From Taenia hydatigena (lineage: Eukaryota; Platyhelminthes; Cestoda; Cyclophyllidea; Taeniidae), in the NCBI GenBank assembly GCA_036345935.2, contig JADWOT020000642.1:171175-235174 (forward strand): a stretch of 64,000 nt of DNA, in the 5' to 3' direction. Shown piece by piece: positions 13,116 to 23,604 of this stretch. Both the position numbers and the translations under genes were made by a program. The first letter of the stretch is position 1, and every line of letters begins with the position of its first letter. A model generated the notes under the pieces. That model worked only from the letters and a program-made list of their open reading frames with translations. It had not been told where the DNA came from and did not search any database.

Positions 13116-16100
13116 CAACCTCAATTTTGAAGGCATACTGAAGCAACAGAGGCTGTTGCGAACGCCACCACTAGATGGAAGGAGAAGGGAGTGATAATAA
13201 TGACACAAAATGATGTAACTAATGCTTGAGCGGGACAGTTGTTGTGATTGGCAGTAGCAGCTGCAGAGCTGCTCATTTTATATGTGACTTTATTCTTCCC
13301 CGCTCACAACTGTACTCGGATACCTGACCCGTTCTCTTGGGTTTCAAGACAAGTAGGTCGCATTAATCTGTTCAGCAAATGGAAAGCTTTGAGCACTCAA
13401 CTGTCACATGAAGTCCGCCAGCGCACCAGTTAGTATTGACAAATAAATCTGATAGCGTTTACAAAAGAAGCAGTATTGAGCCAATTTTGAGACCTCTGTA
13501 GTTCTTGAATAATTCATTTTCCAAGATACCTAATCAAATCTTGGTTTAACTGTAGTTGCCATCAGTCACGTCACTCGCCAAAATGGGATCGATGCAATGA
13601 TTTGTGCAATCACCTTGGGCCTAGGTCATGCAATTTATGCCCAATCGATCCACCTACCGGTCTCACGTTCCTCATCACCAGGTCATCTGCACATCGATTT
13701 GTAACCTTCTAGAGCCACGACACCCATTATCACGCGGACAATGTTTTGTAAAGTGCAGAACGTTTGGATTGCTGTAATTGTATGGATCTAAGTCTAAGTT
13801 TCCGTGTCACGCGTCGAAAGCTGACGCGCACAATCAGGTGACTCCGCAACCGACCGAAAATGATTTATATCTGTTGGCCAAGTTGCGGGTATCAACAGCC
13901 GATAAACATACCGATTTTCTCATGCCTTGCGAATTCGGATCGGCCTACGCAATAGTCTGCCATGGAGCTCAAGGCTACTCGATACTTCAAGCAAAGCCGA
14001 TGAACACTGTGAACAGGATATTTTGCTTTCTAAGTAGCACACATGCCGTCGGTAAACGTGCACTTGGGCTTCAGATGGAAGTCACTGGAAAAGTCCCAAC
14101 TCAACACCTTATTCTCTTCTACTTTGCCTTCCAATTACTCACCTACCCGTCCACATGCACTGCAACTCCAACCCATTACTTGTTTGCGGCTCTGATTTAA
14201 ACATTCTGCAAATGATTTCCCAACAACTTTCTTATCCATAAACAAGATTGGTCAGAGGAGGTATGACGGCTGCAACAAGTGTTTTAGCTCTGGCAGTGGT
14301 AAGGTTCCCTGCATGAAAGGTGACATGCTAAACGTTAAGTCGCAAAGAAGATTTTGGACTTCGTTTCCGCTAACTTTCAAAACAGCGACACACTTGAATG
14401 CCGAAAAAGAGACGAAGATGTGTCCGGTCTTGTACACACCAACTGGATTTTCTTAAAAGCAAGACAGAGAGGCTAACACTCCTCTCTGTCACTCACTGTA
14501 TCCCATTAATGGTCCACATCCCAATGGTTGTGCACAGGAGAGGTGATGCTATGATAATACTGCTGCAAGTAGTAGACTACCGCAATCCTCGCATCCACTC
14601 ACCCACCCATCCAAATTGCCATTGATGGTGAAGTCGACCTCTGCATGATGCTGCCCAGATGGAATCCAAAAACAACGGCTTGATTTGAAGAAGGCATTGA
14701 TCAAATCATGCAATCATTCCATAAGATCTGAACCATGAGGAAGGCAAATGGTTTTGAACCGCAAAAACAATGGACATCACCAAAGGCCTTATTCGCTGTT
14801 TCTTCTTGATTTCTGGGCAGAGTTTTGGGACTGCAGGGGCAAAGATGGGGACATCGTAAGGTTGCACTGGTGTTAAGAGAAAAGAATATAGGGGAAGAGA
14901 CGGAGGGGAAAAAGCGCACATGCAACTTACGGAACATTGGGATTTCATACACCGTCACCATATCAGAGCCTAAAAGTTTGTGCGACAAATATGATCGCTG
15001 CTTTGGTGACTCGAGGCGACAGTACCACTACTATCACTAGCAAAGATGCATGACTACTATACCACCTAATAATTCGTGTGGTTATGCGGTTATGCTGCAA
15101 ATCTGCTATCATCAGTCCCAAATTGCGCTAGGTTTAGTCCTTCATGCTCTAAGCCTCCGGACTCAAGTCGAAGTGCTCCACTTTTGCCACTTGCACTCGC
15201 ACCCACGCGGGCAGTTGTGGGCTAGATATTGCAGCATAAGCATGATGAGATGCGGCATGAGTCAGGTCTGGCGCCAGAACTGGGGCTATGCAACTCCCAC
15301 CTACCCCTAACAACTCCGATTGTCCAGCTCAGTTTCCCAAACACCAAGCTCTTAATGCTCTACAACCCCCTTCTCAAAATATCGGCCTCACTGCCTCTAC
15401 AAGCATCCAGTTAACAACAACCCTGACCATAATTCCCTAAGTATTTGCCTCATTTTCTTCCCATGTCCTGGGTTTTGTCAACCCAGAACTTATCTTCTCC
15501 TCTCCACCTCACTCCTACACCGCATTCCCGGCAATCGTCACCTTCGCACCCGATTTTAAAAAGCAACCTTAGTTACTCTCCAAGTGTTTAGTTTCCTTCA
15601 TTCTAAAACATTGTTCACTACCTATCTGCTATCTATCCATCTAGTTTTGTCACGGCGTAGATTTGGCTTCTAGATATCTATTCTGGTAGCTTACTGTCTC
15701 TGACCTCTACATGCACCTACACTTTATCCATCAGGAATCCTCACTTCACCACCCAGCGTTCGCCTGCTCACATGTATCGAACGGGCAAAAGACAGGGTTG
15801 GAGGATGGATAGCAGACAAGCAAAACCTCGGGAGGTAAAAAGGCAAGTAGATATGATCAAGGTTTTGAGAATCTAACCAAACAGCAAATGAGTAAATAAA
15901 GTAGGAGGTTGGTGGCCTAATAAATAACCAAGTAGAAAGGTAACAAACTTACTACTTACTCTATTCCCACTGCCTTAGGAGACGTAGTCAAAGTCACATA
16001 TTCCTGCTGACTGTAAGTTTTGCAGATGGCTGAATGTGAGGAGCAAAAGTCTTTCCTCTGGTCTCACGAATGAGCATTTCGGAACAAGTATGGATTAAAT

Positions 16101-16385
16101 TGGTCGTCTAGTCGCCTCTATCCATTCGGAGGACGCAACAGGCATTCCTCACTAATCAGCTCCGTCAGCCCGGATTCCGTCTACTTGAGGAAGAATAAGA
16201 ATTTTTAGTCAAAATCGCGCTATTTTGCGTTGTTGGAACATAAAACTAGTTATTTTATGATGTCCCAATCACTCAAAATAGATGTGAATTCACACTCTAC
16301 TAAAACTCAATTAAGTAGAATGCTTACCCCTTAAGAGCTCTGAAAGCCACCATATTTATTTAGCGAATGAATTTGCAAAAAGCAT
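13116..16385. other. Intergenic, partly pyrimidine-rich
   Basis: The longest open frame in the window (13778-14200, 140 codons) has no recognised domain and no clear splice borders; its length is at the edge of chance. The plus strand of about 15050-15760 is strongly C/T-rich, similar in texture to 30690-32400, but I could not align the two regions with confidence. Confidence 0.4.
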
Positions 16386-16389
16386 TTGG

Positions 16390-16449
16390 TTCAGACTGCA
16401 ATACTTTATATGCACTACCGGTTTCGGTCAGGGTCACAGAGATGGCCTG
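16390..16449 (-). pseudogene. Diverged copy of the arm's MATSVTLT segment, start lost
   Basis: On the minus strand this reads Q-A-I-S-V-T-L-T-E-T-G-S-A-Y-K-V. The segment in each palindrome 1 arm reads M-A-T-S-V-T-L-T-K-I-G-G-P-D-K-Q. Over the 36-bp core about three quarters of bases agree. The position of the arm's ATG is CAG here. It lies just 115 bp outside the left arm, so it is a separate, older duplication and not part of the palindrome. Only about 60 bp can be followed. Confidence 0.5.
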
Positions 16450-16563
16450 ATTGCCCATGCTGCATAGGCTGGCCTCTGGGACATGCCAGCAGCTTATTTC
16501 CCTCTGGCCATCTAATATACATAGTCTATTCTAGTATTCAGCAACCTTTTGCATTCAAGGAAG

Positions 16564-19500
16564 CCAACACAAACATGGATTCAATAGAGGACGTAATGAA
16601 TCACAATTACTTGCTTATTGACATTTGGTTGGCTTGGTTGTTGGATAGATGGTCGACTGAGTGGCTGACTGCGCAATCAGCCAAGTTGTGATAAAGACAA
16701 TTTTCGTTTTTTGACATCTGAATGATCGCTCACAGGGGTTGCATGTTGCCATTGCGAATGCACATGGCGGCTTGTCCACATGCGCTGTACTGTGAAGAGT
16801 CCTCTTTTATTCAAGGAAACAGTCAGTTTTGCATTGTCAAGGGATCAAATTGTTCGCTTTTAATGGTTCAGCTTGAATAGAGAAGGCCTACCAAATAAAT
16901 CAAACTGACCAAACAGAAGCTACCGTTGCAGTGGAGCAATTTTACCGATTTGCAGAAGTGAGGGATTTCGTCACCGGTCACACAGATAACCGGTTTAGCG
17001 ATTGGCTTAGCTCCCCGTACATTATCCTCTCACTCCTTAGCCTTTGCAATGTGTATTTGTATAGAACTACATGAGCACACGAAGGCACAGTGAATGAATT
17101 TTCCACTAATGATTAGCAAAGAATTTGCTCATTCTCGCAAGTTTTGTAATGGGTTAGTCACATGGACCGATTGAAGTACAAAAGATTGGACATAAGCAAT
17201 GCGGCAAGCAAAAGTTTGCCCAAACTGCGAATTGCAAACTAAGAACAAATCGGTATTTTCATGGTCACTCCCGAGAGTCAAATGAGAGTAGGGACCACAT
17301 AAGTGGAGTCTGTACTAAGCTAAAATAATAGAATTAAGTGGGAGACGTGTAAACTGGCATGAAATGGGGCGATTAGAAATGAGACATACGATACGGTCAT
17401 CTGGCAAGTGCAGTGTATTCTAGTATGCGGTCAGTCAAATCTGTAGCAAGTGAATGCCGGAAGTAGATGGGACAATTAGGGATGTGTAGAGCTCGATAAA
17501 ATAACATTGTCGAAAACAGACGTAAGAGGTGAAGGGAGAGCTGCAAGCGAAAAAATTTGCTTTGAAGAGTGTCAAAGTGAAATCAAGCAAGTAAGACGCA
17601 GGGTTCGAATGGAGTCTGGCCCCACTAGAGTGCAATGAATCAAGATGAGTGCATGAGACAGCATCTGCCTATTTGTTTTGTTAAATGGATTAGAGAAATG
17701 GGACCCACTGTATCGTGACGATGCATGGTGTAAGTGGCAGTGCTATGGAGGGGTGGAAAAAAAAGCACTTGAAGAATGAGACGTTTAAAGAAGTGACGCT
17801 GAGCTAGGCCTTGTTGCAGGCGGAGGAAATTTTCTGTCCCCGCTGCGAACTCTGTGTCAAGTAGTTCTACGTGTGCATCTTGTTTCTAAATGTGTGAGAG
17901 ACAAAGTGGGAAGGTCTCAGTTGACCTCAATGTCCTCCTGTTCATATACAGTTGGTGAGAGAAGTGGTAGCGTAGTCTAGCCAAGCCTAGTCTGCTGTAG
18001 CTAGACTTTGCATTGGTTTACTACAGTGCATCGAACAGACTAATGATACTTAGTAGGTAGTTGCAATGCAATACGTAATCTGATGGATTCGTGCTCTGAA
18101 AAGTATTGTACAGACGCGTAAATGTGACGTAGGAATAAGTAGGGAAATGAATCGGCGACTCACCTCCGAGGATTTTGAAGCAATGGACAAATTTATGTTC
18201 TTGGTTATCTCTTTAAATCTGTGCCTGGATAAAGCGCTGATCCACATTAAAGAGGAGAGTGGAGAGACCTCAAACTCTTCCAATGAGTGCGAACACTAGT
18301 GGTTGCGCATTTAAAGGTGCACGGAGAGTAGAATGTTAAGTAAGAAGAAGAAGAAGGAAGAAACTAAGAGGAAAGTGAGGGGATACAAAGCCAACTTTTG
18401 CTCATCCTGATGCAGAAACTTGCAAACGTTGGAGTAAGCTCCAAGTAACCGAGTGAGGATGCCCATGCGACACAATGACTATGCATTTACAAAAACCTAA
18501 ATACTAACGGTGAATTGAAGGTCAACAGTTGATCACTTTTACCACATAGCACATTGAGTAACTTCATTTGCAGCCTGGATGAAATTCGCAAATGCTTTCG
18601 TTGCAGTAGCGATGGACTCGCCCACAATGTAGATAGGAACCAGTGATCCGTCAAAAAAGATGAGGAAAGTTGGGCTTTGGGGAAGCTTTTGCTTGCCGCC
18701 TGGCCGGACGACGAACTGCTGAAAGCTGAGTTTGTGTGCGCGAGTATCCTTGACCAGTTAACCAATACGCAACGATTTCAAGACAAATGCTCTGATCGAT
18801 TGATCGAGTAGCGCGAATGAGTCAGCAACGAGATGCACGTTAAAGTCACTAGACCATCAAAGGCGAGTGAGAAGTTGTTGGCCTATTTTCTTCTTAAAGT
18901 AGACTGACTTGTGGGTTGTATTCCTCCAAAATCAATAGAGAAACACTTTTCTGCTGATCGAATAGGCCTTCCACTGCGCATCGCACTTACCAGTCTGGGG
19001 TCTCTGGCAGGCAAGTGAAGTATAGTCATGAAGGAAATTAGATATCTGACCATGGAGTAAGTGCGGTTGGAAATATCCCTATTTCGATTCAGATGCTAGT
19101 AAGTGGGTGGCGGTTTGTTATATTCTACCTGTCAACCGCACTGCCACGCACTTTGTGCTCACAGACAAACGAAGTACAGTGCAAGAGGCAATGGTGTCGA
19201 AATCACTGAGACCAACTGTGTGTGAAAACAAAAGCCTAATTCAATGGTTACTGTAATGATTTGTTTGTCTGGACCGCCGATTTTAGTCAGGGTCACAGAG
19301 GTGGCCATATTGCGCTAGATTATGCGGAAAAAATTACCCAATTTAAACATAATAAAGCCATCAATCAGACAAATCGGATGAGCAGAAGGCAATGATGTAA
19401 TGCTATGACATGCAGATTGGCATACTTTGCTGGAGCATCAGGATGTAAAATCCTTACGGTTTACTCCTCGAACGCCGTTATTGCATGTCATTAATTAGCA

Positions 19501-20941
19501 GCAAATACTAAATGAGTCTGCCACTTTATGACGCATATGAGTTGAACCTTCCATTTGAAGAAACGTCAGCAAGGTGCAGACAACTGAGCTGCGATTCATG
19601 TCAATGAGAATGGGATGGTGCAATCAAAAGTTGCTTACCCCAACGATGCACATGCTGTTCGAAAATTGCTTCGAGAAGTCGTGTGTCCTACTACTCGACT
19701 ATTCTATCCTGACTACTTTACTATGATATCAAAAGTGTCACAAACTCTCTGTCGCTTGGCAATGGTTTCAATTAACAGTGTGAGCGATGCTGACATTGAA
19801 TGTCATGCAGGTGGCATATACAAGTGATGCACATGGTGGAGGAGGTGCGTGGTGCCGCAGCTGAAAGTGTCGGCGTTATTGACGAAAATCAGGTGTCAAT
19901 GATTCATTGCAACTTAGCAGATTTAGTGGAAAGAACAGGTGGAAAGACGGATGCGTTCGGGATAAATGTGCTGTTAACAGATGCATGAAATCGAGCAATC
20001 AATTTTTGCCACCTCTAATCCATTCTAGGATTGTCAACACAAAGGGGAAGAGGCCTTCCAGATTTGTCAGTTTCAAATGAGTTGAAAGCCGACCTTAAAC
20101 GCTAGAAGAAGCAGTTACGGTGTCGACACTGACTACGCCTTCGTCTCCACTCCCTCGTGGCTGGAACGATAATAGTCATAAAATGTGAGGACAAACGTCG
20201 TCAACGCAACACAAAGGTCGGTGAGATGTACTGCTATTTGTTTTGGACAATTAAATCGCTTTAACTCAAAAAGCTGCGACTTCTGTTCTCTTACCCAGAC
20301 ATTCTGATCTTGCTGTGGTTTGCTGAAAATGATCCGAGCCGCAGAACCGTGCAATGCCGAATGACAGTTTGCATTTAGGGATACTTCGTTGGCCTTTCGC
20401 GTAGGTCTGTTCCCGCCGCAAACTGTTAAATCGCACTTTGTCAAACTTGATGCTGCATACTTTATGCGCACACTCAGCCCGGCAGATGCTCCTTCCGTCT
20501 TCAGTCGAGAAGGTTGAAAAGAAGATCAAAGTACTGCAAGACATAGGTGGAAGCTGTTATAATTCAGTCACTAGAACCAATAAGCTGAAGTGGAACCTGG
20601 TGAATGATGGCGATAGTGTGTCAAGGTGTCTTTTCCTAACTGCTAGTCAACGCACCTCGGAGCAAGTAGCTCCTGGAGTGCTGTTCATTTGGTCACATTT
20701 CTAGCATCCCTTTCGAGAAGAAGCCATTTGGATTGTAGGCGACTTACTGCTGAGGTTCTCGTAGGACGGCTGTCTTCACGGGACACAAACATCAACGGTC
20801 TTCCAGATGACGATTTGTTGCTGCCTTATAATCAGATGACAAAAGCAAAAGACCAAGTCGCACGCGTTCAGTGCTGCATTAGTGGTTACCTATGGTGCTA
20901 CAGTTTACTTAAGGCTCAACTATGAGTGTGAGTGGACTTAT
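16564..20941 (+). repeat. Palindrome 1, left arm
   Basis: Every position x pairs with 45843-x on the opposite strand in the right arm, with no indels across about 4.38 kb. The outer boundary is sharp at 16564. At the inner end matching decays between 20926 and 20941. I compared roughly half of the arm directly. Differences found are four transitions in the outermost 100 bp (16567, 16576, 16585, 16663), one substitution at 20609, and several in the last 16 bp of the inner edge. Coding-like segments in this arm are mirrored in the other and are described there. Confidence 0.95.
18021..19030 (-). CDS. Left-arm mirror of the unrecognised multi-exon gene
   Basis: Because the arm is the reverse complement of the right arm, the same exon-like segments occur here on the minus strand: 18991-19029, 18543-18748, 18164-18218 and 18021-18095. 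In the stretches that I compared base by base there was no difference between the copies. If the gene is real, the genome carries two divergently placed copies about 8 kb apart. The same doubts apply as for the right-arm copy, including the TGA formed at one junction. Confidence 0.33.
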
Positions 20942-21630
20942 AATGTTTACCATTGAAGAAAATGGGTATAATCCATTTGGATGTGCACAAGAGCCTCATT
21001 TTAATGGAAAGACGCTTATTTAGAAAGCTACGTGATTTAAACGCAGTAGCGAATTGGGAGGGTTGAGGGGGTGCGGATCATGTAGAATGAAATTAAGTAG
21101 GGGACCGATGGTGGTACATGGAGCTTGTAATTTTTTGTGGAACTAGGCCTAACGTCATACAATCACAGGATGGTCACTGCACAAGCCTCGTCCGCTGTGT
21201 TTCCTTACTAAACTGCTTCCCGCTAGAGAGTCACGACCTCATGAAAGACTATAGCACCCGGAGTGAACATTCCCAACTTCCTGCATAGAACCTCTTGGAC
21301 ATCAAAAGACTACCAACGATGAGTCAATCGGTGTGTGCTTCAGCACTGCTTTATTTCCACCATCACAACATCAACACTGAGCTGCTCGCTTACCGACGTA
21401 TTCTTACCAGAGTCGACATTGTGTTTCCTCACCTTTGTGTGTGTAGATGCCACCCAATAAAGGCAATTATTACTGGTAGTCTCTGGTTGGCAAAGAGCGT
21501 TTCGTGCTCGGTGCACATTGTGAAGATACTCAGCACTTAATGTAAGGTGTTAGGCTGTCGTAAGGGTCATCACTATCAGACCACGCACACGGACGCTCGC
21601 ATGTTCCTCGAAAGCTTGGCAGCCGGCTTT

Positions 21631-22665
21631 ATCATTGGCATTGATTTAGAAACCACCTTCTGCCACTTTGGTGGTTTTCGAAGTGGCAAGTTTAAAACAT
21701 TGCCAGTGCTTAGGGCTGCTGCAAAACACTGAGCTGTATGGCATTTACAGGTAAAGAACACCTCGTTGGCGATGCCGCAAGGATCCAGACCGCCATGAAC
21801 CCCACCGGTACGGTGTACGATGTAAAGCGTCTAATCGAACGTCGCGTCAACGATGAGGCCGCGCAAGGTGATAAGAAGCTCTGGCCATTCAATATGGTCA
21901 ATTCAAACAAGAAACCGAAGGTTGAAGTGACGTGCTGTAGTAAGGCAAAACGACTCACTAAAGAGGAGATCCCGTCCATGGTGCTGCTGGAGCTGAAGAA
22001 GACAGCAGAGGCTATTTGGGCATGCAGGTGACAAATGCTGTAATCACAGTGCCAGTGAATTTTAACAGCAATCAACGTCAGGCAACACGTAATGCTGGCA
22101 AAGTAGCAGGTTTGAATGCAATGCGCATCAGCAGTGAACGAATGGCAGCTGCTCTTGTCTACGGTTTAGTCAAGGGTGGAGACGGCAGCGCAGCGTGCTT
22201 ACCTTCGATTTGGGTGGTGATACATTCGACGTGTCTATTATGTCCATAGAGGATGAACAATTTGATGTGAAGGCTGTTGGTGGTGACGCGCATACGGGTA
22301 GGAATGACTTTGAACCTCGACTGGTGGACCACTGTGCTGCAGTTGCTAGCGTCTAATCTGATTGATAAGTAAGCAATGGTGATGATGGAAGTGACACCAC
22401 TATCACTGGATTCGTCGATGGAAGGTTGGTGGAGAGTAACGCGAAAATTCCGGCGAAGACAACAGAGGTCTTCACGACATCTTTGGACAATCAACGAGAC
22501 ATGCTGTTCCAGATGTGTAAAGGCGGGAGTGCGGTGACAGATAATAACAGCTTGGTGGGTGAGTTTATTCAAATAGAATTTACCTTTGCCATTGACGTAA
22601 ATGGCAGTGCAGTAAGTTCTTCCAAGAGCGCAAAAATATTGGCTAGAAACACTAGCGAAACTTAA
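21631..22665 (+). pseudogene. Hsp70 (cytosolic type) pseudogene, frameshifted and internally deleted
   Basis: Hsp70s are ATP-driven chaperones. The N-terminal ATPase segment starts at 21631 (IIGIDLETTF; the family has GIDLGTT, so the phosphate-binding Gly is Glu here). A frame change follows before 21738. The next block (21738-about 22025) runs through GDAAR, AMNPTGTVYDVKRLI and WPF. Another frame change leads into [13 protein letters not shown] and [18 protein letters not shown], where the family has INEPTAAA and this copy has SSERMAAA. A third frame at 22198-22356 holds [11 protein letters not shown] and ends in a stop. Most of ATPase lobe II (about 150 residues) is then missing. Sequence resumes with EVTPLSL near 22388 and, after another shift, the substrate-binding start (22426-22665), which lacks a short loop and the whole C-terminal lid. 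No function is possible. Confidence 0.93.
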
Positions 22666-23211
22666 AATCGCTTTTAAATTGATTAGCCTTTATGTGTCTC
22701 TAATTCAAATCTGCGTAAACAGAAGGTCCATGGCATAACTTTTGACTTAGTTAATAATTTTGCATTTAGCAACAACAGTTCATGCTTCCTAAAATTTGCG
22801 GGAAATCGTCAACTATTGTTTCGCAAATTAAGAAATGATATTGTTGAATTCAAAGAAATAGCCCAAAATCCTGTCATATCAAGGTGGAGGAAATTTTATT
22901 GGACGCATAGAAAATTATTAAGAGTTGGCCAGTTTTATGCATGATGCTCCAAAACATTGATGTTTTCTTCTCATAATTACAATGGGCAAAAATTCATTCG
23001 TAGGATGGATACGTTGGCAAATATTCTAAAACACTTGCATTTTAGGCAAAGTTAATAAGTAATATGACAAATCTTCCTACAGCTAAAGTTACTTTTGAAT
23101 TTTCTACTTCCTCTCCGTCGGTCAATTTGCTGCCGAGGCGCCATGTTAATGTGTAATTGCTATGCTACATACTACCGTGTATGCCATTTGTTTGGGTTCC
23201 ATTTGCTCTAG

Positions 23212-23604
23212 GATTGACACTTCAGGAGACAAAGACTGATGGAAGTAGATCTATTTTTCATGATGAAGGTAATAATGACCCAAATTTTCACTTGAGGTGG
23301 TACCTTTAACCGAGGATACCACGTTATTCTCGGGGCGTGTCACTTATGGCTTCCTCATTGTCTTCATAACTGTCATCTGCATTGTCGCGAAAGGTCTATC
23401 TCGTCACAAATCCAGGAAGGCTGAGGTCAAGTGGACAAGCTACACTCAATTTCAGCCGTAGATTTTCGGTTAATTGGGTCAGTATTGCTTTCTTCCAGGC
23501 AAGTGTTAGAGGAAGCCCAGGAGTTCACCTGTGAAGAATCTGATGGCAGTGACACTGAAGTCACCTTGAAGGAAAGCAAAGAGGAGACGAGAGGAAAGTT
23601 CTGA
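23212..23604 (+). CDS. Exon-like pieces of a single-pass membrane protein (unidentified)
   Basis: Three adjacent pieces look exonic. The segment 23212-23268 lies between TTGCTCTAG and GTAATA and is open as L-T-L-Q-E-T-K-T-D-G. An open frame then runs to a stop at 23459, with a hydrophobic span YGFLIVFITVICIVA near 23352-23396 followed by a basic stretch (KGLSRHKSRK), the usual look of a type I membrane segment and cytosolic stop-transfer. Finally 23499-23604 follows a good acceptor (TTTCTTCCAG) and encodes an acidic 34-residue tail ending in a stop (QVLEEAQEF...ETRGKF). A 68-nt intron with a weak donor at 23431 would join the last two in frame. The join of the first piece to the second is unresolved because the gap is only about 28 nt and the phases do not agree. 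It could be a gene 3' end or a relic. Confidence 0.35.

Noticed and set aside
13778..14200. Longest open frame in the window, 140 codons
   Set aside because: No domain, no convincing exon borders. With a stop frequency of roughly one in eighteen codons, a few frames of this size are expected by chance in 64 kb on six frames.
17600..17625. Second GGGTTCGAA T-loop-like motif in palindrome 1
   Set aside because: The stem does not pair, and no tRNA fold is possible in either orientation.
20133..20471. 112-codon minus-strand frame identical at 25372-25710
   Set aside because: Identity is due to the inverted repeat. Two overlapping frames are open equally and neither has a recognisable domain.
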